NCBI GenBank assembly: GCA_033296885.1
Contig: MU863876.1
Coordinates: 62,001-126,000, forward strand
Direction of reading: 5' to 3'
Length of the DNA stretch: 64,000 nucleotides
Source: Triangularia verruculosa
Lineage: Eukaryota > Ascomycota > Sordariomycetes > Sordariales > Podosporaceae
In this document: piece by piece, positions 34,516 to 45,654 of the stretch
Position numbering within the stretch: the first letter of the stretch is position 1
How the letters are laid out: each line of letters starts with the position of its first letter
The notes under the pieces: generated by a model
The model's database searches: none
What the model was told of the DNA's origin: nothing
Seen by the model: only the letters and a program-made list of their open reading frames with translations
Program-made: the position numbers and the translations under genes

Positions 34516-37500
34516 TTAACCCCTCCCCCAAATGACACCCAACCGCGAAACAACACCACACTCATGCTCGCCATAAAACCCTCTAATCGTCCACCTGGCA
34601 TTCCCTCCCAGTCTAGGCGCCTGCTCAACCACCTCGCACACATCAGCACACACCCGTTCGCTCCCCTCCCCGAGATACCGCAACGTTGAAACCTGAAGAG
34701 GCCACGCCGCAGCCTTCTTGGTTTGGGCATCCTCAGCCCGCACAAACTCAACCGTGTCCACATAACCCTCCCCTTCTCCCGCAGCAGCCCGGCCAGCAGT
34801 GATCCGAGCAATGACAAGATCCGACTTCACATCACAGCTCCACACCTGCTTCTCAAATGTCCCGTGCTCAACAACCCGGCCGTTAGTGTACGTAACCCGC
34901 AGACCAGCCAGCTTCCCCCCCTCGGCCAAGGCAAACGCGATGTTCTTGATGGTCCAGTCCATGTCGATAAAATCCAGGGCGTTGAAAGCCTTGGTCCCAG
35001 CCTCATTGCTCACAGCGGTAGCAGAAGGGGCCACAAGGGCAGCAGCGGACCGACCCATGAGGAACTTGTCAGAGTAGGACGCGTAGCTGGCGAGGGTCTT
35101 GTACCGGCGGATGTTCTCCCTCAGGCTGGCGCCGAGGCCGAGGAGGTTGCGGCAGATGGGCGTGGAAAGTGCCGCGGTGGGCACTGGAACGAAGACGTCT
35201 TTGGACCAGACCACGCCCAACGTGCAGGGCACGACAGGCTTCTTCTTCTCGTCGGCGTCGCCGCCGCCGTTGTAGGAGAAACTGAAGAAGCCGCGGAGGC
35301 TGTACTGGCCGCCGCTGGGATCCTCTGGGCGCATCCATGTGTGTGTCTTGGTGATGGTGGGCGCGGCAACGCTTTGTTGAGCGGCGACAGCGGAGTCTTC
35401 CGACTTGCCCTCATCGCCGGTTGACTTGGTCTGTGTAGCAGCAGAGTCAAACACATTGCACTTGGAAGTTGCCATGGAGATGGAGCTGATGACGGTTTGA
35501 CCAGAGGCGTCAATGCCTTCTCGCACACCGACTTCGACGATGATCTCGGAGCCATCTGATGCGAGCGCCCATACATGACTGGCATCGCCGCTACAAGTGC
35601 CATGGGACTTGACGACGTTCTTGGCATAATGCACTCTCAAGCCATGGATGACTTGATCCTGGGACCAAACCGAAATCCGGTTAGGCCGGAAAGTGGCGTC
35701 GAGCGTCTCGAGATCGTTGGCAAGGACCGCCTGCGAGTGGATCGACTTCTCGGTGTGGAGGCCTGCGCACCCACGCATGGCGTAGTCCTGAGCCTTCCAT
35801 GCGCACCGCTGGATGGAAGCCTGCAGCCGCAAGTCGTGATGCTCCGCTGGGTGGTCGAGGATATGGACGGGAGCCAAAGCGTCTGCCTCCTCGACAGGCG
35901 GGACGTAGCCTAGCAGGATAGCGGCATTGGGATCCTTGACACGCAGCTTGGCGCTATCCGGAGAGAGAGATCTGACGATGGGCAGCAGCTGCTCGAAAAT
36001 CAGGGGGTTCAAAAAGTAGGCGTCTCGACGTGTATCGGTCGATAGCTTGGGATTCTTGGCGACAAGGTCGACCTCGTTGACAATCTTGGCCATTTCGAAG
36101 CGGCAGACCTTGCGGGCATGGATGAGACCCGCGAAGTTGGGGCTGAAGACGGGGAACCGGATTGGCTCGGGGGCGTGGTCGTGGTCTTCACCGCAGAGGT
36201 GATTTTCCTGCTGTGCTACAAGCGCCTGCGACTCCAGGGCGAGCTTATCCCTCTCTGTAGGGTCTGTAGGAGTCGCAGGAGGGAGTGCCTTGCCAGCTGG
36301 CTTGACACCAAACGCCTTGGCGTCAACCTGGTTGGCAGGTAGAGGCTGGATGGTCGCCAGTGCGTACGTCTCCTCACCGGGCCGCGCCATCTCTATGGTG
36401 GCACGACCACCTTTTAGCTCATATGTGGCAGACGAGATGTCCTTCCACATGGCCTTGTAATCCATGTAGTGGTCCAGCAGCGCGCGAGTGTAGATACCCG
36501 CGCTCTCGTAGTCGAGCGGGGTGAAGTTCTCCTTCTTCTGGTGGAAGTCGGCCAGCGAGGTGTACTTTGTTAGAATGGCGTAGGTACGCTGAGGAGTAAC
36601 GGCGACAAGATCGGGGAATGCTGCCGCCGCCTCCTTGAGCGTTTGGATTGTCCAGTCCTTGGTCGGGTCCTTTATGGAACCACCACCGCTCCAGTTAACG
36701 CTGATGGCTGACGCAAAGTTAGTGGTGCACAGCAGGAAGCGGATCAGGTAGGTAGGTCATCATACTGGTCTCAGTCTCCTTGCTGAGCTTGTTCTTCTCC
36801 ATGGCAAAGTCGGCTTTGATCGAGCCACTGACGGTGGGCGTGGACATCTCGGCTTCTAGACCAGCCTTGATCTCAAAGATCTTGGACTTATCGTGCACCT
36901 TCATGGAGATGACAGCATTGAGCTCGCCTCCCTCTTCCCATCCGGAGATGAAGCAGTCCTATGCATTTTTCAGCCCTGTGCCTCGAGTATTCTTCAGGCA
37001 GAGACTTACACCATAGACCTCGGGAAACTCATGTTTCTCCACATTCGAAATCTTGTTGAAGATGGAATACTCGGGCGGCTCATGGATCTGGTTCGTAACC
37101 TTCACTTGAAGATGAAAGTTCAGGTCCGAAGCCTTAAACTTATCACTGTCGACGTAGGAACCATTGGCCTTGCCGCCGATGGTCGCGGTTTTGATAGAAA
37201 GCGAACCGGAGATGTTCATGGCGTCTGGTCTTGTCAGTGATAGTTAACGCTAAGCAGATGGTGGAACTGACCGGTGACATCGCTCAACTTGTCAACAAAG
37301 TGCGACGAGTACGTCACAATCTGGGGCTTGACCCAAGGCATCACCGTGATCGGCCCCTTTGACGTCTCCTCTTGTTCCTCACCACCCTCAACTAAGTTGC
37401 CTTCCCCATAGTCGCCCTCGCTACTCGTAGGGGTCCTCCCACCGGATATGGTGAGCGGTTCCTTCTTCGTCTTGGGGCGTGTAGGTGCGGGAAGTACTGC

Positions 37501-37587
37501 CTTGTCGAGACATATTTGTTGCGTGTAACTGTTGAATCCCTGGCCAAGGCGCATGGAGTTGTTGTAAGGGGCCAGCATCTGTGACAT
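34516..37587 (-). CDS. Large MACPF/CDC-superfamily (SNTX-like) protein
   Basis: Exons 37587-37272, 37224-37010, 36958-36766 and 36707-34516 join in phase to 971 residues. There is no signal peptide. The first 250 residues have the arrangement of the stonustoxin-type branch of the MACPF superfamily: RLGQGFNSYTQQICLDKAV at residues 13-31, YSSHF at 93-97, then ALNVS-like AMNISGSLSIKTATIGG followed by NGSYVDSDKFK and a beta strand FHLQVKVTN. A Gly-rich SVNWSGGGSIKD stretch follows. The long C-terminal part (ISSATYELKGGRATIEM, WTIKNIAFALAEGGKLAGLR, RWTIRGFYGEHE) looks like jacalin- or sandwich-type repeats. MACPF proteins oligomerise into pores; here the product is probably cytoplasmic. It is transcribed divergently from the smaller MACPF-like gene at 38539. 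Superfamily assignment is by pattern only. Confidence 0.6.
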
Positions 37588-38538
37588 GTTGGGCGAGAAT
37601 TAAGCGACACCTACTCGGCGCCAGAGTGAAGCAGGGCAGAGAAACACGAGGCCAGAACGGCAAAGGCCAAAGTGGAAAGAGGCCGTCACAAAAACCTGGC
37701 GGATGACAGCGGAGTAGACACAGCGTGGGCACATCCAAGTTGATGTTGTAATGTTTTCCCACATAGGTACCCCTGTGTGTTACCGCCCTCTTCTCGGCAG
37801 GCTGTTAGCTCCCTGTCTTTGGTGATTTCCCCATTTCGTTGAAGACTCAATAGTCCGGTCCGTCCGCAAAAGATGCCACTACATCGTCGACGGGCTTGCC
37901 GGGCTCAGCTGGACATCAGATATCTACGACATCACACTTGTCTCGAATCACCGGCTTCAGCTAGCCACCTGGTGTGAGATGTTGCTGCGAGGTCACAGCA
38001 AGCATTTTCAGCTCCGCGGTCTAGCCGTTGCTGAACGAAAGTCGGATGCCACTACGGGTGGCGCAGGTACGGTACAGGTTCGCGTGGTCTTCGGAAAGAA
38101 AATGATCGATAGTTGCTTCTGCTGGCCACATGTTGGAGAAGTGGCCAAATCGATAGCCTCTCCGGAAACAGGGCCGGACGTGTGTCCATGGGGAGCTGAG
38201 AGACCAAGCTTGGCATGGCTCCCGTTCCCTGGTGTAGTGGCGGGGCACGCGGGGGATTAGCGCCATGTGGGTGCCCTGTTTTGTGACGAACGGGCCTAGA
38301 ACCTCCCATAACCTTAGTTCAACGGGGACCCCTTGGGCCCCCCTGTCTCTGATTATCGTCACCATCAAGGAACGGTTCAGTCACGTACCGCAGCAAATGT
38401 CCGCACAGGGCACGGTGTGTCGTGGGGAGAATGGATGGATGGAATACCGCCAGTGAAGTTGGAAGCATAGGAAGCGGGTGGAAAATTGGTCTGCCTAGGT
38501 TGTCCGTTGTTTGGTGATACCCTCAGTTGTTTCTCGCC
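37588..38538. other. Shared divergent promoter region of the two MACPF-like genes
   Basis: About 950 bp separate the two start codons (37587 minus, 38539 plus). No gene lies between. Such spacing allows shared regulation, but no specific site was recognised. Confidence 0.45.
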
Positions 38539-39671
38539 ATGTCAGTCGCCCTTTTAGACCAGATCCTTGCAGAGATCGAGGACGAAGACGAGCTCGATGA
38601 TTTCGACCCCAGCCAGCCTTCCCTCGAGTCGACAGCAGCGGCGGGACACCCCTTCTCAGTTGCCTGGAGCCATGAGGTCCGGGCAATCCTCGCCGGTCTC
38701 GAGTCACGCCGTCTTCGAGATGCTTCGGGACCATGGATGCTCGAGACACCTTTTAGTTTGGAGCACGTCAAGCTGTGCGCCGTAATTCCTGACGCACTGG
38801 GAGACGGCGGCCTTTCATCCGTGGGAAACTTTCACGACGGCTTCAGCACGACAATATCATCTAGCCACGAGCACCTGAGCGCCTCGCTTGGCGTGACGGT
38901 GGGCTATCCATTCTTGAATGCCTCTGTATCAGCAAAATATGACAAGACAGTAAAGGAGAATAAGAATGTAAGTCTCGTGCATTTCTCTCCAAATACCTTA
39001 CCTAGGCGTACACCGATTAACATAAGCCACAGGGTGTCAAAGCATCCCGAAACGCATCATGTCGAGTTGGTCGGGTGGTTGTCGACGAAACACCACCATT
39101 ATCCCGCGAGTCCATGCGCATCCTGCAGTCTCAAGACGGTCAAGCCAAGTTCCGTAAGCGCTACGGCGACTACTACGTGTGCGGCTTCGCTCTGGGTGCC
39201 GATGCAGGAGCGTGTATGTCAGCGTCGACAGAGTCGATGTCGTCCAAGGAGACGTTGGAAATCACAGTCAAAGTCAAGCTGTTGTTTTTCACTGCTAGCG
39301 CAACACACACAGAGACGTGGGAGTCGTCTTCGCAGTCGTCAAGCATGTCGTTCAGCGGGTACTCGACGCTGGATCCAAACCAACAGCCGTTTGCGCTGAC
39401 ACTATCGAGTAACCAGTCTGTGAACCCAGGGAGGGACGAGATGATTTTGCGTCAACATGCCATGGTGTATCTTGATAAGGTGTCGTCTCTGACGACTGAG
39501 GTATGGAAGAAATTGCAAGAGTTGGGGCTGACGGAAGATGGGGCCGAGTTGAAGCTCGCGGACTGCACGAGGTTGTGCAAGTCTGGGTTGGTTGTGGAGC
39601 TGTTGCTGGCACCGTATGCCCGACTGAACCAGTATGTTGAGTGTGTGGGGATCAGGAATGGCTTGAAATGA
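38539..39671 (+). CDS. MACPF-domain-like protein, compact form
   Basis: Exons 38539-38967 and 39033-39671 join in phase to 355 residues; the intron is 65 bp with CACAG acceptor. An acidic start (AEIEDEDELDDFD) precedes a domain containing LSASLGVTVGYPFLNASVSA then KYDKTVKENK. Residues about 183-202 read FRKRYGDYYVCGFALGADAG, close to the MACPF signature (aromatic-Gly-x-aromatic-aromatic-x6-Gly). After it come alternating Ser/Thr strands (ETLEITVKVKLLFFTASATH, then SSSQSSSMSFSG). There is no signal peptide. The C-terminal 90 residues are helical and leucine-rich. The divergent arrangement with the 971-residue gene suggests a two-component pore-forming pair, as known for some fungal partners. 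That is inference. Confidence 0.65.
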
Positions 39672-40033
39672 TGTATCATAGTTGAATTCCTTACCAAAAC
39701 TCTTCAGACTGTTTATTGACAATACTTCTCCTTGTCTTGGGGCGATTAAGTAGGTAGGAAAACTGGAGTGGAACTAATGAGGCACCAAAGCTATCGTGAA
39801 TCGTGGCACATGATTGAAGCTGCATTGTTAAGGTAGGTACGGATTACTGAGAAATACATGGTGAGCTGCGCTCAAATTTTTTCCGTCTTGATATTTCACC
39901 GAACACCAATTCCAAAGACCTGGCCCGGTTCCGAATCAGCCCATTGACGGGGACAGTTGTTAACAAACGGTTTTCTAGAAATTTCGTCAGTCTAGGACAA
40001 GATCCGCAGTGAAGTCGAGGTGCCATTTTTTAC
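39672..40033. other. Spacer between converging genes
   Basis: About 360 bp between two convergent stops; nothing recognised. Confidence 0.4.
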
Positions 40034-40848
40034 TTACCCACCCCAATCTCCAGTAGGATCAGAGATGGATAAAACGTTGCCACTGGCGACACTCTGGAAA
40101 ATGAAGCCAGAAATGTTGTTACTGCGACAGATGTACCACTCCTGAGCCCGTTTCCCATCATAGTCGCTCCTCCGGCCATGAGAATTGTGGATGTGCCCGC
40201 CAGAGTTGCAGCTGAGGTAAATGTCACGGTCTGCCTTACAGATGGTCCAGGGTGACTTGGAATCGTTTGCGTCAGTCTTCCGCAACCGCAACGTCTGCCA
40301 GGCAAAACCGAAGTTGAGCCCCACACCGTGAGGCGAGGAGCCGTCATCTGCTCAGATCGTCAGCACAAGTTCCCCGACAGTTCAAAGGGATTTTTCTTAC
40401 TGTTTCCTAAATCAACGGCAGTAAAAGGGCGGGTGGCGAGGTAAATGTTGACATCGCATTCGTGAAGAGCTGGGTGCAAGTTGTTGTGCGAGTCCAAGCT
40501 GCCCCCTGACACCCTGGAGCGCAGTGCGTCGCGGTCACGCTCAACCTGCTCCTTCTCTCCCGTGATACGATTCACGGTTGCCCTCAGACTCTCACGTTCG
40601 GCTTCAACCTGTGATTTCCCATTCTCAGCGGCTTGGAGACGGGTCTCCAGGGCGCTCTTCTGGGCCTCGAGAACAGGAAACTTCTCGCGCAGATTCCTCA
40701 CTTCTGCGGCCTCCTTCTCTATGCGGGCCTGTTCCTCGGCTGCTCTGGCTGCCTCACGAGCAAGTCTGGCGACCTCGTTGACGCTAGATTCATCGTTCGG
40801 GAATAAATCAGACGAGCTGATGCTGCTGAAGACATCGTGCTGGGCCAT
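40034..40848 (-). CDS. Coiled-coil protein with a possible beta-trefoil (lectin-like) tail
   Basis: Exons 40848-40401 and 40347-40034 join in phase to 253 residues. Residues about 22-115 are a long heptad-rich coiled coil of Ala, Glu, Arg and Leu (ARLAREAARAAEEQARIEKE and onward). The C-terminal 130 residues are beta-rich and aromatic, with repeated turns: WQTLRLRKTDANDS, PWTICKADRDIYLSCNSGG, QEWYICRSNN, GFIFQSVASGNVLSISDPTG. This spacing is reminiscent of ricin-type or fungal beta-trefoil carbohydrate-binding domains, but the QxW marker is only partly matched. There is no signal peptide. The start lies 687 bp from that of the divergent orphan gene at 41536. Function unknown. Confidence 0.75.
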
Positions 40849-41535
40849 GGTGGTGGTGTTTTCGGTGGACGTTCTTCAAGCTGTTCACGCTTCGCAGACG
40901 CTATGTTCCCAACTTCCGCTGATATGTTGCTGGACGTCAATGGACCAGTGTCGTGGAGATGAATACCCTCTGCTCGCGGGCTGTTGTCGGAGCGTGGGAC
41001 AGCCCGCACGTGGCGCACTCACGACCCGAACCCCTGAGCTGGACAGGGGTGGGTAAATACAAAGTTAGCGTCTTTTCCCGGGGCGAGCTGAAGCAGAGTC
41101 TCGACCCCAAACTAACGATCGGGAATGGCAGCCTGTGGAGGGCTGGACAAATGTGATAACAATCTTTACGGAATACCGCGGCTGCATTTGGGAATCGCAC
41201 CGATAGGATCTATCGACAATAGTCAAATCTGTTTTCGTTTCAGCTGTCTTCGGGATAGCCACTAGATGTGTACCACACAGTCTTTGTTGGGGAGATTTGC
41301 AACTTCGGGACTTGGTCTGATCCTGCTGGCCCTTTCTGGTGCGTCCTCACTGACGCGAATCGCCAACAACCTCTCAAGCTGCCCGCATCACTCGAGAGTT
41401 TTTGGGAAGGGTTTCCATCGGTCTGTTTCCCCTCCTCTCTAGGGAATCTTTTCTTCGCCTAGCAACATACCTACTAACTGTTCGAATCTAAAGCTTTCAG
41501 TTCATTCATCCGCAATAGATGAGAAACGCAACATC
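40849..41535. other. Divergent promoter region
   Basis: About 690 bp between the starts of the coiled-coil gene (minus) and the large orphan gene (plus). No gene and no recognised site. Confidence 0.4.
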
Positions 41536-44500
41536 ATGTCGAGCCCCACTGATCGTGTTTCGCGCCAGGACAAGACTAAGTCCGAACCGACCAAGAGGAA
41601 CCAATCCGCTGGTCCTGGGCCAGAACTGACAGCGGCCTTTGTTGTCGACCCGAAAGTCGTGGAAGATGCCATTCAGACAGCAGATATCTACCAGGTTAGA
41701 CCTGCTAGAGAAATCGGCAACAACCCGATCCGCGACAAAGTCGAACATCGACTTGCGCCGACCAAGGCGGGATCGTGGTACCTACGCATTAGGTATAGTA
41801 CCAATACGGCAGATTTGAGCGACAATATTCTCTGTGAATACGACAACAAGTTCAACAAGCCTAGAGAAGTGGAAGGATATGTTTCGATTAGGTTTTTGCT
41901 CGCCCTGGCAAAGAACAAGGTGGACTGGCGCTCACTGCGACTGTAAGTAAATAATCGCGCGCAATGTGCATCAGTATGTAAGGTAGGTACCTGGTACCTA
42001 GCTGGCTAACCAGTTGGGCTATAGCGCAAAGCTGAAGAGCTTAGAAGCCGATGACAGACTGAGATTCAAAGATGGCACACCAAAAGAGCAGCATGAACTG
42101 GATATCGAGCAAATTGAGGAGGAGGAAGAGGCCCAGGACAGGGCGAACCAGAGAAGACTCAACCTCGGGTGGGGTGAGGGGATGAGTGAGGAAAAGGACG
42201 GCGACCAGGACAAAGATGACAACAACACTGAGCCCGACGAAGAGGATGACGACAAGGATGAACAACAAGAGTTCATTGAAGACTGGAAATCTTCGTGGCA
42301 ACCCCCTACGGAGGAGGATGTGAATAAGAACCAAGACGTCGCTTGCTATGTGCCAGTTCGCGACAAGAATGGTACCCTGACGTTCCGACGCACAGCGGCC
42401 AACTCAGCGCTCAATTACAAGAAGGCCGAGGACGCTAGGCTCTACAAGCTTACGTGGTACCTGCTATTAGAGAAGACATGGAAACATCGCACCACCCCTT
42501 CCAAGGGTCAGCCTCCTCGATGGACCCGTGTCGACCTTCCCGGTGGCATCCACATCCTCCCGGAACTTGATTCAGAAGACCACATCGTCAACACCAAGTT
42601 CATTGACGCCAAGTTCATCCAGGACTGTGTGGTAAAGGTCAACAATGCAAAGACCGTCGAGGACCAGGCCGCAGACAAGAAACAAGCAGGTGGGGGTGAG
42701 AACGAGGACAGAGTGAAGTGGAAAGCCTTCTTGCTGCAAAACAGACCGGCACAGGATAGCGAGTACATGCAGGTTAGTAACAGATCAAGATTGCACCCAG
42801 CTGCAGTGGTGCTAACTGGAATGGGGATAATCGGTCTTAGATTTCTGTCCATCCTTTTGGGTTTTATTCGACGTGGATCAAGAAGAAAGATTGGACCGCC
42901 TACATGAAGAAACTTGGGGAAGACTGTACTGACCCGAAGATGGCTCATCGGAACCCGGTTCACGAGAACTTGCTAGACCTTGTCGACAGTGACTTGACAG
43001 GCGATACAGTCCTGACCGACCCGCGAATCAAAGCTGTCAGCAGGCGCTACAGTGCCTTCCTTGAAGCTAGCAAGGAGAAGAACGACTTTGGCCGTTTCCA
43101 GCATGCCATGAGGGTGTTCCAGCACAAAAAACCCGATGCGAGGAGGCTCTTCGAGATGATCACAGAAAAGCATTGGACAAAGCAGGAACCTGTTGGGTTC
43201 AGGTTTAACAGCACCCTCAGCTATCACAAGATCAAGACCGCTGCCGGTAAGAGAGATGGGAGTCAGAATCAGATTATGGGAGGTGGTTCAAAAGGGGTAG
43301 CCGCCAATATAGTACGTTTGCAAACTCCCTTAGTGGTCTTAGGCATACAGGCAACTAAACTCATCTTCCAGATTGCCCAAGAGATAGGCTGGCAACATAA
43401 TAACCAGGGCGCCAAGGATCCCGAGGAGGACGAACCTGCACCGAGTGTTACCAACGTCACCGCCGGGGTTGCGAACATGACGACTCAACCCGCCACAACT
43501 GCCAAGGCGCAGCCCAAGGGCGGCAAGCAGCTTAACGGTCGGTACAAGAATCAGCTGAAGAATCTTCTCTATACTGCCGAGGTAGGATCTCACTATTCCA
43601 CCCCGACATATGAACTGACCCTAATCCGTCTCACAGTGGCTCCACCTTCGCGCATACTCATGGGGAGGTCACTTGAACCGGCCCGGACCGCTTCCGCTGG
43701 ACCAGAACGCGCCGGAACATCTCAAAAACGAGCAAGGTGTTACGCTCCAAAACCCCTTCAACCTCGTTGTCGGCACTTCCGAGACCAACTCGTTCATGCT
43801 GCGCTATGAAAAGTCATGGCAGAACCTCTTCAAGTTTGAGTACAACTTCCAGCGGAAGCTGAACCGGAAATTCAACCGCACCGATGCTACAAATATCGAA
43901 GGAAACTTGTGGATTCGAGTCAACCCGGGCTCAAAAGAGCCCGACGACCCAGACTGGCCAGACAACAAGTTGCATGTCGTCGAGTATGACAGCTTCGAGA
44001 GTGGAAATTACGTGGTTCGAGAGGCCAATCTTCTCAACAAGACGGACAAGACAGCCGTAGCCATGGTCAAGGTCGCAAAGAAATTCCCCTTCCTCGCTTA
44101 TTCCGTTGCATATCATGTCCGGATGAAGACCCATTCCTACGCTCTTGGCAAGGCCAATGTGGACCACGCCGTACGCTTCTTCCCTTTCCGACGCCCGTTC
44201 TATCACCAAGCAGAGAGCATCCTGGACCGCCTTCTCATGACGAGACTCAAGGATCGTTTGACGGAACAGCTCAAGGCGGGAACAATCCAGCCGGTTGACG
44301 GGCAAGGTCAACGACCGTCTGGGAATGGCAGACCGAGCTCGGATGCCGGCGGCAACAAGAAGAACAACGGCAAGCCAGGATCGGGTGACTCTTTCTTTAA
44401 GGGCAAGGACAACACGAGTAAGAGAAACGATGACAAGGACAATCATCAGAGTGGCGGTCGCGGGTACAAGACGCATGGTGACTTTGTTGACGGGCAAGGT

Positions 44501-45357
44501 ACGGGGAATTCAATGGGTCAGTCGGGTATCCAGAGTCAAACATTTCGCGGCTACTAACTCTCAAAGCAGGTTACTCCAATTACAACGGAGGTTTCAACAA
44601 TACGATGGGGAATTTTGGAAACTTTGGGAACCCCGGCAACTTCGGGCCCAACCAGGCCAGCACGAACACTGGCAGCTTTGGCAACTTCGGTAACAATGCC
44701 AACAACAACAACAGCACCGACGACAATGAAGACGGATCGCCAGCTTGGATGAAGAACCCCTATGACCCAAGGACCATAGCCGTGCGGGAGTACCAGCAGA
44801 TGCTGACACGTCACCAATGGTTCGGCAGCGGCGGCGGCATGGGCTTTCAACAGGGCGGAATGAACCCGAACATGAACTACCAGCAAGGCGGCATGAACTA
44901 CGGGATGAACCCCAACATGGGCTTCCAGCAGGGTAACATGTACCCCAACCCAGTGTTCAATAATTACAACCCCGGCAACTTCAACAATTTCGGTAGCGCT
45001 GGCTTCAACCAGAACCAAAACTCCATGTCCAACCAGGGTCAGAGACTAGCAGGACAGGACACCCCTCTTGACACCAACGCTGACATCGATTCCAAAACCC
45101 GTACCCGCGCCGCTCCTCCCCCTGTGAAGGAGAAACCGCGGTTGACCACCGCCAAGAAGGCGGAGCAGAAAGACAAGCTCAAACAAAAGCGCAGTGAGGC
45201 CATGACGCCAGTAGGGGCTCATAACACAGCGATGCAGATGGGCGGTGATAGAGCGGCGCTGCTGGGCAGAAGCCAGTCCCATCTCGGTGGCTTGTTAGAA
45301 CAGGTGGAGCGCGGGAGGAGGCAGCATTTTGGTGTTTTGGGGGGGAAGAAGAACTAG
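41536..45357 (+). CDS. Large orphan protein with acidic linker and Asn/Gly/Gln-rich prion-like tail
   Basis: Six exons (41536-41942, 42025-42772, 42841-43311, 43372-43581, 43637-44498, 44570-45357) join in phase to 1161 residues. No known domain was recognised. Residues about 160-240 are very acidic (DKDDNNTEPDEEDDDKDEQQ). Two regions are globular-looking: around residues 270-370 (RRTAANSALNYKKAEDARLY, WTRVDLPGGIHILPELD) and 630-820 (LVVGTSETNSFMLRYEKSWQ, FKFEYNFQRKLNRKFNRTDA). From about residue 830 the sequence is disordered (Gly/Lys/Asp/Ser), and from about 900 to 1050 it is built of NFGNFGNPGNFG, NNNNS and GGMNPNMNYQQGG words, a composition typical of prion-like, phase-separating tails. 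The end is basic. No transmembrane segment was seen. Confidence 0.8.
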
Positions 45358-45654
45358 AGATGACTGGTGTTTGGCCAATTTGTTAGGGCGGGTTCAGTGT
45401 ACTTCCATTAAATTTTACAGTAATTCCACAAATATAAAATCGCTTAGCATAAACTAGCACACAACTGTAAAGAATATACTATATTCAGCTATGAAACTGC
45501 GTTTAATACGCTTAAACCACATTCAAATCGAAACGAGGACTGAGGGTTTCGCTAGGGGGCTTCCCCCTATGGAAGAAGAGAAAGGAAGAGTAGATAGCTA
45601 TAGAGCTTCGCACTACATATATAACGGCCAAGCTGGTGGCCAGCCCTGTAACGT
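45358..45654. other. Spacer between converging genes
   Basis: About 300 bp, AT-rich at 45405-45500, between the orphan gene and the HET gene stops. Confidence 0.4.
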
